Shown here piece after piece: positions 8,404 to 17,034 of a stretch of DNA of 22,544 bases. The position numbers and the translations under genes are program-made. How positions within the stretch are numbered: position 1 is the first letter of the stretch; each line of letters opens with the position of its first letter. The stretch is from JBDHRG01 sp039807445 (GTDB taxonomy: Bacteria > Pseudomonadota > Gammaproteobacteria > Competibacterales > Competibacteraceae): the NCBI GenBank assembly GCA_039807445.1, contig JBDHRG010000042.1, positions 1 through 22,544 of the forward strand. The letters are read 5' to 3'. A model generated the notes under the pieces. The model was not told where the DNA came from and did no database searches. It saw only the letters and a program-made list of their open reading frames with translations.

Positions 8404-9191
8404 GCCGGCAGCAGCTGGCCGAGCAGGAACAGCGCTGCGGCGGACACGACGATCGAGGGGCCGGCCGGCGTGTCTTCGCTCAGCGACAGCGCCAGGCCGC
8501 CGGCGACCGCGAGGCAGCCGATGAGGCTCGCCGCCGCCGCCATCACCTCGGGCGTGCGGGCGAAGCGCCGCGCGCAGGCGGCGGGGATGATCAGCAGCGA
8601 AGTGATCAAGAGGATGCCGACCACCTTCATCGCCACCGCGATCACCAGCGCGATCAGCAGCATGAACGCCAGGCGCACCGCGAGCACCGGCACGCCTTCG
8701 ACGCGGGCCAGCTCTTCGTGCACGGTCGCGGCGAGCAGCGGCCGCCACAGCGCGGCGAGCAGCGCCAGCGCGAGCGCGCCGCCACCCCAGATCCAGCCGA
8801 GGTCGGTGCGGCTCACGGCGAGGATGTCGCCGAACAGGTACGAAGCCAGGTCGATGCGCGCGCCGAGCACGAAGGCGAGCGCGACCAGGCCGAGCGACAG
8901 CGCGCTGTGCGCGAGGATGCCGAGCAGCGTGTCGGTGGCCAGCTGCTTGCGCCGCTGCAGCGCCACCAGCACCAGTGCCAGCACCAGGCAGACGACGAGC
9001 ACGCCGGGTCCTTCGCCGATGCCGGCGAGCACGCCGAGCGCCACGCCGAGCAGCCCCGAGTGCGCCAGCGTGTCGCCGAAGTACGCCATCCGTCGCCAGA
9101 CCACGAAGGCGCCCAGGGGGCCGGCGGCCAGCGCGACACCGAGGCCGCCGAGCAGGGCGCGGAACAGGAAGTCGTCGAGCAGCGCGGTCAT
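8394..9191 (-). CDS. znuB: Zinc ABC transporter permease ZnuB
   Basis: A 265-residue ABC-3 family permease that forms the inner-membrane channel for zinc import with ZnuC and ZnuA. It has seven to eight hydrophobic segments. Family marks are LLGGLGVALAAGPLGAFVVWRRMAYFGDTLAHSGLLG at the N-terminus, a GDILAVS loop, and VVGILLITSLLIIPAACAR in the coupling region. The start at 9191 overlaps the end of znuC by 4 bases (ATGA), so znuB is the third gene of a zur-znuC-znuB operon. ABC-3 permeases also carry manganese or iron. The Zur context supports zinc. Confidence 0.92.
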   Translation of the reverse strand: MTALLDDFLFRALLGGLGVALAAGPLGAFVVWRRMAYFGDTLAHSGLLGVALGVLAGIGEGPGVLVVCLVLALVLVALQRRKQLATDTLLGILAHSALSLGLVALAFVLGARIDLASYLFGDILAVSRTDLGWIWGGGALALALLAALWRPLLAATVHEELARVEGVPVLAVRLAFMLLIALVIAVAMKVVGILLITSLLIIPAACARRFARTPEVMAAAASLIGCLAVAGGLALSLSEDTPAGPSIVVSAAALFLLGQLLPARR

Positions 9192-9994
9192 CGGTGCGAA
9201 GGCGGTTCGGCGGCGTGGTGGTGCTCGTGCGCGCACAGCGGGGCGTCGGCTGCGCTCGGCAGTACGTCGCCGTGGGCGTCGTGGCGGTGGTCGTGATGGT
9301 GGTGGTAGAGCGCGACGTGCGCCGCGCCCTCGAGCCCGAACAGCGCGCGGTAGGCCGGGTCGCGGCTGACGCTGTCGGGTGTGCCCGAGCAGCAGACGTG
9401 GCGGTTGAGGCAGACCACGCGGTCGGTGGCGGCCATCACCAGGTGCAGATCGTGCGACACCATCAGGATGCCGCAACCGTGGCGGTGGCGGATCTCGCCG
9501 ATCAGGTCGTACAGCTCGTACTGGCCGCCGACGTCGACCGCCTGCACCGGCTCGTCGAGCACCAGCAGCTCGGGCTCGCGCAGCATCGCGCGCGCCAGCA
9601 GCACGCGCTGCATCTCGCCGCCCGAGACCGCCTGGACCGGGCTGTCGAGTACGTGCGCGGCACCGGTCTCGGCCAGCGTCGCGCGCACGCGCGCCCGCGG
9701 CGCCGGCACGCCGAGCGTGACGAAGCGCTCGACCGTCAGCGGCAGCGTGTCGGCGACGACGATGCGCTGCGGCATGTAGCCGATGCGCGCGCCGGGCTTG
9801 CGCCAGACGCGGCCGCGCCCGGGCGCCAGCAGCCCGAGCGCGACCTGGACCAGCGTGCTCTTGCCGGCGCCGTTGGGGCCGATCAGCGTGACGATCTCGC
9901 CGGCGGCGAGCTCGAGCGAGACGCCGTCGATCAGCGCCCGCCCACGCACCGACAGACCGACCGCCTCGAGCCTCAGCAGGATCTCCGGTCTCAT
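9188..9994 (-). CDS. znuC: Zinc ABC transporter ATPase ZnuC with histidine-rich tail
   Basis: A 268-residue ATPase driving zinc import. Motifs: Walker A GPNGAGKST (39-47), signature VSGGE (123-127), Walker B LLVLDE (143-148), and switch histidine H181 (VSHD). The C-terminus beyond about residue 226 is rich in His, including HHHHDHRHDAHGD (231-243) and CAHEHHH (255-260). It could bind zinc in the cytosol and act as a buffer or feedback sensor, as proposed for His-rich tails in other metal transporters. The start at 9994 overlaps the zur stop by 4 bases and the gene end overlaps the znuB start by 4 bases, indicating tight translational coupling. Confidence 0.93.
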   Translation of the reverse strand: MRPEILLRLEAVGLSVRGRALIDGVSLELAAGEIVTLIGPNGAGKSTLVQVALGLLAPGRGRVWRKPGARIGYMPQRIVVADTLPLTVERFVTLGVPAPRARVRATLAETGAAHVLDSPVQAVSGGEMQRVLLARAMLREPELLVLDEPVQAVDVGGQYELYDLIGEIRHRHGCGILMVSHDLHLVMAATDRVVCLNRHVCCSGTPDSVSRDPAYRALFGLEGAAHVALYHHHHDHRHDAHGDVLPSAADAPLCAHEHHHAAEPPSHR

Positions 9995-10449
9995 GCCGGC
10001 ACGGCCGCGGTGCACTCGGCGCAGCGGCCGAGCACTTCGACCATCTGCGTCTCGACGCCGAAGCCCAGGGCCGCGGCTTCGGCGACGATGGTGGCTTCGA
10101 CCAGGCCGCTGTGCAGCTCGCCGACGCGGCCGCAGCCGCGGCAGATCAGGAACTGGCCGCCGTGGCGCTCGGCCGGATGCGGACAGCCGATGTAGGCGTT
10201 CAGCGAGGCGAGGCGGTGGATCAGCCCCTGCTCGAGCAGGAAGTCGAGTGCGCGGTACACGGTCGGCGGCGCGCCGGCGCGGCCCTCGTCGCGCAGCACG
10301 TCGAGGATCGCGTAGGCGCCGATCGGCCTGGGGCTGGCGGCGATGATCTCGAACACGCGCCGGCGCAACTCGGTCAGGCGCATGCCGCGGGCCAGGCACA
10401 GGCGCTCGGCTTCGGCGAGGGGGTCGATGGGGCGGGGTATCGCTGGCAT
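9991..10449 (-). CDS. zur: Zinc uptake regulator Zur (Fur family)
   Basis: A 152-residue Fur-family repressor that binds DNA when loaded with zinc. The winged-helix part is residues 20-85 (RLTELRRRVFEII ... PTVYRALDFLLEQGLIHRL). The structural zinc site has two CxxC pairs, C103/C106 and C143/C146. Residues matching the regulatory site of E. coli Zur are also present: H78, C89, H96 and E111. This separates it from iron-sensing Fur, which usually has a histidine-rich HHDH motif absent here. It is the first gene of zur-znuC-znuB and diverges from znuA across the operator at 10475-10506, so it is probably autoregulated. Confidence 0.92.
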   Translation of the reverse strand: MPAIPRPIDPLAEAERLCLARGMRLTELRRRVFEIIAASPRPIGAYAILDVLRDEGRAGAPPTVYRALDFLLEQGLIHRLASLNAYIGCPHPAERHGGQFLICRGCGRVGELHSGLVEATIVAEAAALGFGVETQMVEVLGRCAECTAAVPA

Positions 10450-10474
10450 GGGGCCTGGTCTGTGCTGGAGCGGA

Positions 10475-10506
10475 CGTTATAGTGTAACATTCGTTACGAT
10501 ATAACA
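10475..10506. promoter_or_regulatory. Double Zur box in the zur/znuA divergent promoter region
   Basis: A nearly perfect 30-bp palindrome spans 10476-10505, centred at 10490.5. Outer arms are GTTATA (10476-10481) and TATAAC (10500-10505). Inner arms are GTAAC (10484-10488) and GTTAC (10493-10497). It can be read as two adjacent 7-1-7 Zur boxes: CGTTATA-G-TGTAACA (10475-10489) and CGTTACG-A-TATAACA (10492-10506). Both match the enterobacterial TGTTATA-N-TATAACA core well. It is the only AT-rich stretch in the 74-bp gap, and TATAGT at 10478-10483 could be the znuA -10, so Zur binding would shut both promoters. Confidence 0.85.
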
Positions 10507-10523
10507 GTACGGAGTGTGCCGTA

Positions 10524-11462
10524 ATGAAGCCCACGGTCAAGTCCCGGCTGCGGTCCGCGCTGCTGGGGGGGGTGCTGGCGCTGCCGGCGGCGGGCACCTC
10601 GGCCGCGCCCGAGGTGGTGGCGTCGATCGCGCCGCTGCATTCGCTGGTCGCGGCGGTGATGCAGGGCGTCGGCGAGCCCAGGCTGCTGCTGATGCCGGGC
10701 GTGTCCGAGCACGACCATGCGCTGAAGCCCTCCGATGCCAAGGCGCTCGGCGAAGCCGACGCGGTGTTCTGGATCGGCGACGGGCTCGAGACCTTCCTGG
10801 CCAAGCCGCTCGCGGCGGCGCGCAAGGCGCGCACGGTCGAGCTGATCGCCGCCGAGGGCGTGGCGACGGTCGAGCCGCGCGAAGGCGGGCCGTGGCAGGC
10901 GCACGACCACGGCCATGCGTACGGGCACGGCGCGGCGGTCGATCCGCACATCTGGCTCGACCCGCGCAATGCCGCGGCGATGGTCGGCGCGATCGCGAAG
11001 ACGCTGGCCGAGATCGACCCGGCCAACGCGCAGACCTATGCCGCCAACGCCGCCGCGACGCGCGACAAGCTCGTGCAGCTCGAGGCCGAGCTCGCCGCTG
11101 CGCTGGCGCCGGTCAGGGACGTGCCCTACGTCGTGTTCCACGACGCCTATCACTACTTCGAGGCGCGCTTCGGCCTGAGCCCGGTCGGCGCGCTGGCGAG
11201 CCTCACGCCCGAGGCCAGGCCGTCGGCGAAGCGACTGAAGGCCGTGCGCGAGCGGATCGTCGAGGTCAAGGCGCGCTGCGTGTTCAGCGAGCCGCAGTAC
11301 GAGCCGGCGCTGGTCGGCACCGTGATCGAGGGCACGCAGGCCCGCCGCGGCGAGCTCGACCCGCTCGGCGCGACGCTGCCGCCGGGGCCGGAAGCCTACT
11401 TCGCGCTGATGCGCCATCTCGCCGGCAGCCTGAAGGCGTGCCTGGCGGCGACCACGCCGTGA
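10524..11462 (+). CDS. znuA: Zinc-binding periplasmic protein ZnuA
   Basis: A 312-residue solute-binding protein that captures periplasmic zinc for ZnuBC. It has a signal peptide (about 1-28, AGTSA-AP). Zinc ligands of the cluster 9 family are visible: H63 in GVSEHDHAL, H142 in DPHIWLDP and H206 in FHDAYHYF, with the conserved D279 (LDPLGA) near the C-terminus. The flexible His-rich loop typical of zinc rather than manganese binders is present as HDHGHAYGHG (127-136), though shorter than in many ZnuAs. GGAG lies 9 bases before the ATG at 10524. It diverges from zur across the Zur boxes and is probably co-transcribed with the COG0523 GTPase 64 bases downstream. Confidence 0.93.
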   Translation: MKPTVKSRLRSALLGGVLALPAAGTSAAPEVVASIAPLHSLVAAVMQGVGEPRLLLMPGVSEHDHALKPSDAKALGEADAVFWIGDGLETFLAKPLAAARKARTVELIAAEGVATVEPREGGPWQAHDHGHAYGHGAAVDPHIWLDPRNAAAMVGAIAKTLAEIDPANAQTYAANAAATRDKLVQLEAELAAALAPVRDVPYVVFHDAYHYFEARFGLSPVGALASLTPEARPSAKRLKAVRERIVEVKARCVFSEPQYEPALVGTVIEGTQARRGELDPLGATLPPGPEAYFALMRHLAGSLKACLAATTP

Positions 11463-11526
11463 AGGCTTGGCCGCTGCGCCCGCCGCAAGCCGCTCGCCAC
11501 CGGATTCCTTTCACCGGAGACATGCC

Positions 11527-12548
<1,022 letters not shown>

Positions 12549-12555
<7 letters not shown>

Positions 12556-12629
12556 GGGATGAGGGATGAGGGATGAGGGATGAAGCTACACTTGTTCCCC
12601 ATTCCCCATTCCCCATTCCCCATTCCCCA
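12549..12629. repeat. Opposed five-copy heptamer arrays between convergent genes
   Basis: Five exact GGGATGA units (12549-12583), an 11-base spacer, then five exact TTCCCCA units (12595-12629). The left array starts inside the last codons of the COG0523 gene and supplies its TGA stop. The right array ends 4 bases from the DUF1614 stop. Each gene's transcript therefore enters a G-rich heptamer array immediately after its stop codon (GGGATGA on plus, TGGGGAA on minus). The two units are not exact complements, so this is not a simple hairpin. Confidence 0.9.
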
Positions 12630-12633
12630 TCGC

Positions 12634-13311
12634 TCAGGCCAGCAGCACCGCGACGATGCCGGTGATGAAGATGCCGTCGAAGGTGCCGGCGCCGCCGATC
12701 GAGGCGACCGGGGCGCCGAGGCGGCGGATGTCGCCCAGGCGCGAGAGGTCGGCACCGATCAGCACGCCGAGCGTGCCGGCGACGTAGGCGAGCGGCGCGC
12801 GCAGCCCCGGTTCGGGTGCGAGCCACAGCGCGACCAGCGCGGTCGCGACCGGGGCGACGAGCACCGGCATCGCGATGCCGAAGCCCGGCAGCGGCCGGCT
12901 CGCCAGCCGGCACACCAGCGCCACCAGCGCGGTGGCCGCCGCCGCGGTGCCGAGGGGCAGCGGGAAAACGCTCAGCAGGTGCAGCGCGAACACCGTCGGC
13001 AAGAGCCCGCCGCCGACGTTCAGCGCCAGCACGGTCTTGCCGGTGAACGGCGGCGCGTGCCGCAGCAGCCGCCAGCCGGGTCCGGGCGAGGGCGGTGGCG
13101 TCGGCGGCGCTTCGGTGTGGACCGTCGCCAGCGGCAGGTTGACCGCGCTGCCGAGCAGGCAGGCGGCGAGCAGCAGCAGCGCCTGTCCGGGCGACAGCCC
13201 GAGGCGCTCGAAGGCGGCGCCGATCAGCTGCAGCTGCAGCATCAGCAGCAGGCCGCCGAGCGCGGCGGCGAACAGCAGCAGGGGGCCGGGGGCGAACGGC
13301 GGGCGCATCAT
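12634..13311 (-). CDS. DUF1614 family membrane protein
   Basis: A 225-residue hydrophobic protein with about six to seven membrane segments and no known function. I recognise the DUF1614 family (PF07758) from LNVGGGLLPTVFAL in the middle and the C-terminal SIGGAGTFDGIFITGIVAVLLA, with a conserved GADLSRLGDI before it. The first of two consecutive ATGs, at 13311, overlaps the stop of the upstream PRPP synthetase gene, so the pair is translationally coupled. The conserved polar residues inside membrane segments suggest a transporter or membrane enzyme, but no substrate can be inferred. Its 3' end abuts the heptamer array shared with the convergent COG0523 gene. Confidence 0.75.
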   Translation of the reverse strand: MMRPPFAPGPLLLFAAALGGLLLMLQLQLIGAAFERLGLSPGQALLLLAACLLGSAVNLPLATVHTEAPPTPPPSPGPGWRLLRHAPPFTGKTVLALNVGGGLLPTVFALHLLSVFPLPLGTAAAATALVALVCRLASRPLPGFGIAMPVLVAPVATALVALWLAPEPGLRAPLAYVAGTLGVLIGADLSRLGDIRRLGAPVASIGGAGTFDGIFITGIVAVLLA

Positions 13312-14186
13312 GCCAGGCTGCGCACGGCCTCGGCCAGCAGCGGAGCGAGCTCGACCACGCTCGCGGCGTGCGGCACGCTGTCGCTCGCGCCGATCGAGCC
13401 GATGCCGGCTGCGGCGAGCTCGGCCTCGGCCTGACCGTCGAGCAGCGCATGCGTGACCAGCGCGTGCAGTGCGCCCGCGCCGCGCGCTTGCAGGGCGTGC
13501 GCCGCCTCGATCAGGGTGCGGCCGGTGCTGGCCATGTCGTCGATCAGTACCGCGGCGCGGCCGGCGACGTCGATGCCGCCCGGCAGCGTCACGCGCACCT
13601 CGCGGTCGCCGAAGCGCTCCTTGCGCGCGATCGCGTGCTCGGCGCCGATCGCGCCGGCGATGCGCGCGACCCATTGCTCGGATTCGGCATCGGGCCCGAT
13701 CAGCAGCGGCGCTCCCCAGCGGCTGCGGATCCAGTCGCCGAGCAGGGGGCCGGCGGACACCGCGAGCGTGCGCGCGTTCGGGATCGCCTGCGCGAGCGTG
13801 CCGGTACGGTGCAGGTGCGGGTCGACGGTGACGACGGCATCGAACAGCCCGCCGAGGAAGCGCCCGACGATGGGCTGGCTGACCGCTTCGCCGGGATGGA
13901 ATTCGGCGTCCTGGCGCATGTAGCACAGGTAGGGCGCGACCAGCGTCAGGCGCCGGGCGCCGTGGCGGCGCGCGGTTTCGGCGGCGAGCATCAGCTCGAC
14001 CAGCTTGGCGTTGGGCTGGTCGAGGCTGCGCACGACGATCACCTGCGCGGGCAGCGGCACGGGCAAAGTCAGCCTGCTCTCGCCGTCGGGGAAGCGGTGC
14101 AGCGCGACTTCCCGGTAAGGCAGGTCGAGCGCCTGCGCGAGCCGCCGTGCCGGGGCGGCGTAGTCTGCGAAACCGAGTACGAGCAC
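13308..14186 (-). CDS. prs: Ribose-phosphate pyrophosphokinase, short archaeal-like form
   Basis: A 292-residue PRPP synthetase-like protein. It has FPDGE (32-36), the ATP-site stretch YMRQDAEFHPGEAVSQ (89-104), DPHLHR (122-127) and a PRPP-binding loop LIDDMASTGRT (214-224). The FHPGEAVS segment and the length resemble archaeal enzymes more than the roughly 315-residue bacterial Prs (which has RQDRK...REPI). I chose the GTG at 14186 because GGAGG lies 6 bases upstream and the protein then begins exactly at the first beta strand (LVLGFADY). The open frame runs on to 14402 but overlaps the fmdB start region. It overlaps the DUF1614 gene. It may be a second Prs paralogue serving a nucleoside/ribose phosphate pathway rather than the housekeeping enzyme. 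Confidence 0.82.
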   Translation of the reverse strand: MLVLGFADYAAPARRLAQALDLPYREVALHRFPDGESRLTLPVPLPAQVIVVRSLDQPNAKLVELMLAAETARRHGARRLTLVAPYLCYMRQDAEFHPGEAVSQPIVGRFLGGLFDAVVTVDPHLHRTGTLAQAIPNARTLAVSAGPLLGDWIRSRWGAPLLIGPDAESEQWVARIAGAIGAEHAIARKERFGDREVRVTLPGGIDVAGRAAVLIDDMASTGRTLIEAAHALQARGAGALHALVTHALLDGQAEAELAAAGIGSIGASDSVPHAASVVELAPLLAEAVRSLA

Positions 14187-14316
14187 GAGGTCCCTCCGCG
14201 AACGGCCGGGGCTTGGTTTCGGCGACCGCGCCCCCATCGAGCGCGCAGGGTACTGCGGACCGGGCCGGGTGCGCCAGCGCGCCGACGCGGCGGCGTTTGC
14301 GGCCGATCCACAGCCC

Positions 14317-14344
14317 TTCGGTTCGGGACGATTTTCCGTATAAT
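14317..14344 (+). promoter_or_regulatory. Sigma70-like promoter for fmdB-aspS
   Basis: A perfect TATAAT at 14339-14344, rare in this GC-rich context, lies 57 bases before the FmdB ATG. A weak -35 (TTCGGT, 14317-14322) is 16 bases upstream. It sits in the 214-bp divergent gap between prs and the fmdB-like gene. Confidence 0.55.
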
Positions 14345-14400
14345 CCCGGCATTTGCGCGCGCCCGCCCGGGGCGCGGAGACTTTCGAAAGGACCCCGGTC

Positions 14401-14673
14401 ATGCCGATCTACGAATACCGCTGCGACACCTGTGGCCACGAGCTCGAAGCGATGCAGAAGATGAGCGACGCGCCGCTCGCCGACTGCCCCGCATGTGACA
14501 CCGACGGGCTGAAGAAGCTGATCTCGGCCGCCGGCTTCCGCCTGGCGGGCGGCGGCTGGTACGAAACCGACTTCAAGTCCGGCGGCCAGAGGAACGTCGC
14601 CAAGAAAGACGAGGCGCCAGCGGCGGCCTGCGGCGCCGGCGGCTGCGGCGCGGGTGCCTGCGCTGCGGCCTGA
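14401..14673 (+). CDS. FmdB-family zinc ribbon protein
   Basis: A 90-residue protein with an N-terminal zinc ribbon: MPIYEYRCDTCGHELEAMQ, then CPAC, giving two CxxC knuckles (Cys8/11 and Cys28/31). This is the FmdB/CxxC_CxxC_SSSS regulatory family. The KLISAAGFRLAGGGWYETDF segment is the conserved second half. The tail is low-complexity and rich in Ala, Gly and Cys (AACGAGGCGAGACAAA), with three extra cysteines. In many betaproteobacteria this small gene precedes aspS, usually with a DUF502 gene between; no DUF502 gene is present here. The name comes from a suggested regulatory role in formamidase operons; the function in this context is unknown. Confidence 0.88.
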   Translation: MPIYEYRCDTCGHELEAMQKMSDAPLADCPACDTDGLKKLISAAGFRLAGGGWYETDFKSGGQRNVAKKDEAPAAACGAGGCGAGACAAA

Positions 14674-14679
14674 CGGCTG

Positions 14680-14694
14680 CCGGGTGACACCCGG
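14680..14694. other. Small palindromic hairpin between fmdB-like gene and aspS
   Basis: CCGGGT-GAC-ACCCGG is a perfect 6-bp stem with a 3-base loop, 6 bases after the FmdB stop codon. No T-run follows, so it probably does not terminate transcription fully. It may stabilise or attenuate the transcript before aspS. Confidence 0.4.
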
Positions 14695-14800
14695 GCCGGT
14701 TGCGGCCCCCGGTGCCGGCCCTTACCATGCATCCCTTCGCAGCGCCGCGCACCTCGCGCGGCGCGCGCGTTTCCGCGATTCATCCGAACGGTATCCACGA

Positions 14801-16570
14801 ATGATGCGCAGCCATTATTGCGGCAGGGTCAACGAGGACCTGCTCGGCCAGGAAGTGCAACTGTGCGGTTGGGCCCACCGCCGCCGCGACCACGGCGGGG
14901 TGATCTTCATCGACCTGCGCGACCGCGACGGGCTGGTGCAGGTGGTGATCGACCCCGACACCGTCGAGGCCTTCGCCGCCGCCGAGCGCGTGCGCTCGGA
15001 GTTCGTGCTGCGCGTGGTCGGGCGTGTCCGCCCGCGCCCCGAGGGCACCGAGAACCCCAACCTGGTCTCGGGCAAGGTCGAGGTGCTGGGCAAGCAGCTC
15101 GAGATCCTCAACCGCGCCGACACCCCGCCGTTCCAGATGGACGACGAGGACCTGTCCGAAGAGCTGCGGCTGCGCTACCGCTACCTCGACCTGCGCCGCC
15201 CGGTGATGCAGGAGCGGCTGAAGCTGCGCGCGCGCGCGGTCGGCTTCTTCCGCCGCTACCTCGACGAGCACGGCTTCCTCGACATCGAGACGCCGATGCT
15301 GACCAAGGCCACGCCCGAAGGTGCGCGCGACTACCTGGTGCCCTCGCGCACCCACCCGGGCGAGTTCTTCGCGCTGCCGCAGTCGCCGCAGCTGTTCAAG
15401 CAGCTGCTGATGATGGCGGGCTTCGACCGCTACTACCAGGTCGTGCGCTGCTTCCGTGACGAGGACCTGCGCGCCGACCGCCAGCCCGAGTTCACCCAGC
15501 TCGACATCGAGACCTCGTTCCTGAACGAGGACGAGATCACCGGGCTGATGGAGGGCATGATCCGCGGCGCCTTCCGCGACGTGCTCGGCGTCGAGCTGCC
15601 CGAACCGTTTCCGCGCATGCCCTACGCCGAGGCGATGGGCCGCTTCGGCTCGGACAAGCCCGACCTGCGCATCCCGATGGAGCTGACCGAGCTGACCGAC
15701 GTGATGGTCTCGGAGGCGTTCAAGGTCTTCGCTGACGCCGCCAGGCAGCCGCGCGGGCGCGTCGCGGCGCTGCGCGTGCCGCAGGGCGGGCAGTTGTCGC
15801 GCAAGCAGATCGACGACTACACGGCTTTCGTCGCGCGCTACGGCGCCAGGGGGCTGGCCTACATCAAGGTCAACGAGCGTGCCGCCGGCCGCGACGGGCT
15901 GCAGTCGCCGATCGTCAAGAACCTGTCCGACGATGCGCTGGGCGCCATCCTCGAGCGCACCGGCGCGCAGGACGGCGACCTGGTGTTCTTCGGCGCCGAC
16001 AAGGCCAGGGTGGTCAACGACGCCCTCGGCGGGCTGCGCCTGAAGCTCGGCCACGATCTCGGCCTGATCCAGGGCGAGTGGGCGCCGCTGTGGGTGGTCG
16101 ACTTTCCCATGTTCGAGTGGGACGAGGGCGAGAACCGCTGGAACGCGATGCATCACCCGTTCACCTCGCCGCGCGATTCGGTCGAGGCGGTCAAGGCCGA
16201 CCCCGAAGCCGCGGTGGCGCGCGCCTACGACATGGTGCTGAACGGCACCGAGATCGGCGGCGGCTCGATCCGTATCTTTCGCCCCGAGATGCAGACCGCG
16301 GTGTTCGAACTGCTCGGCATCGACGAGGCGCAGGCCAAGTCGAAGTTCGGTTTCCTGCTCGATGCGCTGAAGTTCGGCTGCCCGCCGCACGGCGGGCTCG
16401 CCTTCGGCATCGACCGCCTGGTGATGCTGATGGCCGGTGCCAGGTCGATCCGCGACGTGATGGCCTTCCCCAAGACCCAGACCGCCGCCTGCCTGCTGAC
16501 CCACGCCCCGGCCGCGGTCGGCGAGCAGCAGTTGCACGAGCTCAACATCCGCCTGCGCCGTACGCCGTAA
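14801..16570 (+). CDS. aspS: Aspartyl-tRNA synthetase, probably non-discriminating (Asp/Asn)
   Basis: A 589-residue class IIb synthetase attaching aspartate to tRNA-Asp. The N-terminal OB-fold anticodon-binding domain contains GWAHRRRDHGGVIF. The catalytic core has ETPMLTKATPEGARDYLVPSR, motif 2 FRDEDLRADRQPEFTQ and motif 3 GLAFGIDRLVMLM, with a GAD insertion domain between. His31 and Gly82 match the residues that make Pseudomonas aeruginosa AspRS charge tRNA-Asn as well, whereas E. coli has Leu and a different loop. If so, Asn-tRNA is made by the GatCAB amidotransferase. I chose the first of two adjacent ATGs (14801); the Shine-Dalgarno sequence is weak. Confidence 0.95.
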   Translation: MMRSHYCGRVNEDLLGQEVQLCGWAHRRRDHGGVIFIDLRDRDGLVQVVIDPDTVEAFAAAERVRSEFVLRVVGRVRPRPEGTENPNLVSGKVEVLGKQLEILNRADTPPFQMDDEDLSEELRLRYRYLDLRRPVMQERLKLRARAVGFFRRYLDEHGFLDIETPMLTKATPEGARDYLVPSRTHPGEFFALPQSPQLFKQLLMMAGFDRYYQVVRCFRDEDLRADRQPEFTQLDIETSFLNEDEITGLMEGMIRGAFRDVLGVELPEPFPRMPYAEAMGRFGSDKPDLRIPMELTELTDVMVSEAFKVFADAARQPRGRVAALRVPQGGQLSRKQIDDYTAFVARYGARGLAYIKVNERAAGRDGLQSPIVKNLSDDALGAILERTGAQDGDLVFFGADKARVVNDALGGLRLKLGHDLGLIQGEWAPLWVVDFPMFEWDEGENRWNAMHHPFTSPRDSVEAVKADPEAAVARAYDMVLNGTEIGGGSIRIFRPEMQTAVFELLGIDEAQAKSKFGFLLDALKFGCPPHGGLAFGIDRLVMLMAGARSIRDVMAFPKTQTAACLLTHAPAAVGEQQLHELNIRLRRTP

Positions 16571-16619
16571 GGCCTGTGACGCTTGTCGCTCCGGTGCGGG
16601 CGGCGGACGCAGCACGAAG

Positions 16620-16650
16620 ACAGGGCGCCTGCGGGCGCCCTGTTGTATTT
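16620..16650 (+). terminator. Rho-independent terminator of aspS
   Basis: A perfect 10-bp stem, ACAGGGCGCC (16620-16629) and GGCGCCCTGT (16634-16643), with a TGCG tetraloop, is followed by TGTATTT. It lies 50 bases after the aspS stop and is the clearest intrinsic terminator in the window. Confidence 0.8.
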
Positions 16651-16871
16651 CGCAGCCGGGGCCGGTGTCATCGGCGGATGCCCGGATGGAATTCGAACGA
16701 GGAAGTACGCTCGTGCAAGCCGCGCCGCCGAACGTGCTGACCGAGGCCGACACCTGCCGCGGATCGGATACACCACCTCGAAGCCGGCCGCCGGCGATAC
16801 TGGGGTGGGTGTTCCAGGAGGCGCCAGGCGATGACGGAGGCCATGGTGTGATACGGATCGCAAGAGCGATG
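16651..16871. other. Gene-free stretch after aspS, no recognised content
   Basis: Between the aspS terminator and repeat copy 1 I see no convincing gene, RNA or mobile element. Short open frames exist but lack good starts. A peptide reading LTEADTCR near 16737-16760 recalls the N-terminus of some type I restriction R subunits, but the match is too short to annotate. The stretch is probably remnant DNA at the start of the accessory region. Confidence 0.4.
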
Positions 16872-17010
16872 GAGGTTTTCGCTGCCTCGACGGTGGAGGG
16901 CGACATTGAGGGACGCTTTCTCGATGCCGAGGCTGACGATCGACGGGGGGGCCGATAGCGTGTGCTGCGCGCATGCCCGAGCGCTCGAAAGCGAGCGTCA
17001 CCGGCGAGGG
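16872..17010 (+). repeat. Dispersed structured repeat, copy 1
   Basis: Homologous over its whole length to 18390-18540 in the same orientation, with substitutions and small gaps. Shared blocks are GAGGTTTTCGCTGC at the start, GCTTTCTCGATG, the 18-base block 16951-16968 (identical in the other copy), and GAGCGTCACCGG near the end. The hairpin CGCTCG-AAAG-CGAGCG (16982-16997) is conserved. This copy has lost the outer CCCTCCCC/GGGGAGGG stem seen in copy 2. Confidence 0.85.
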
Positions 17011-17034
17011 CGGCCCCTGCTGATCGACCCGTCC

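Noticed and set aside
14187..14402. N-terminal extension of the PRPP synthetase up to 14402
   Set aside because: It would overlap the fmdB promoter and start, encodes a low-complexity Arg/Pro/Ala-rich stretch, and the GTG at 14186 has a well-placed GGAGG and begins at the first conserved strand.
16737..16800. Peptide LTEADTCR and a following frame resembling the N-terminus of a type I restriction R subunit
   Set aside because: The similarity is about eight residues long, the continuation needs a frameshift, and no other HsdR, HsdM or HsdS motif is present.
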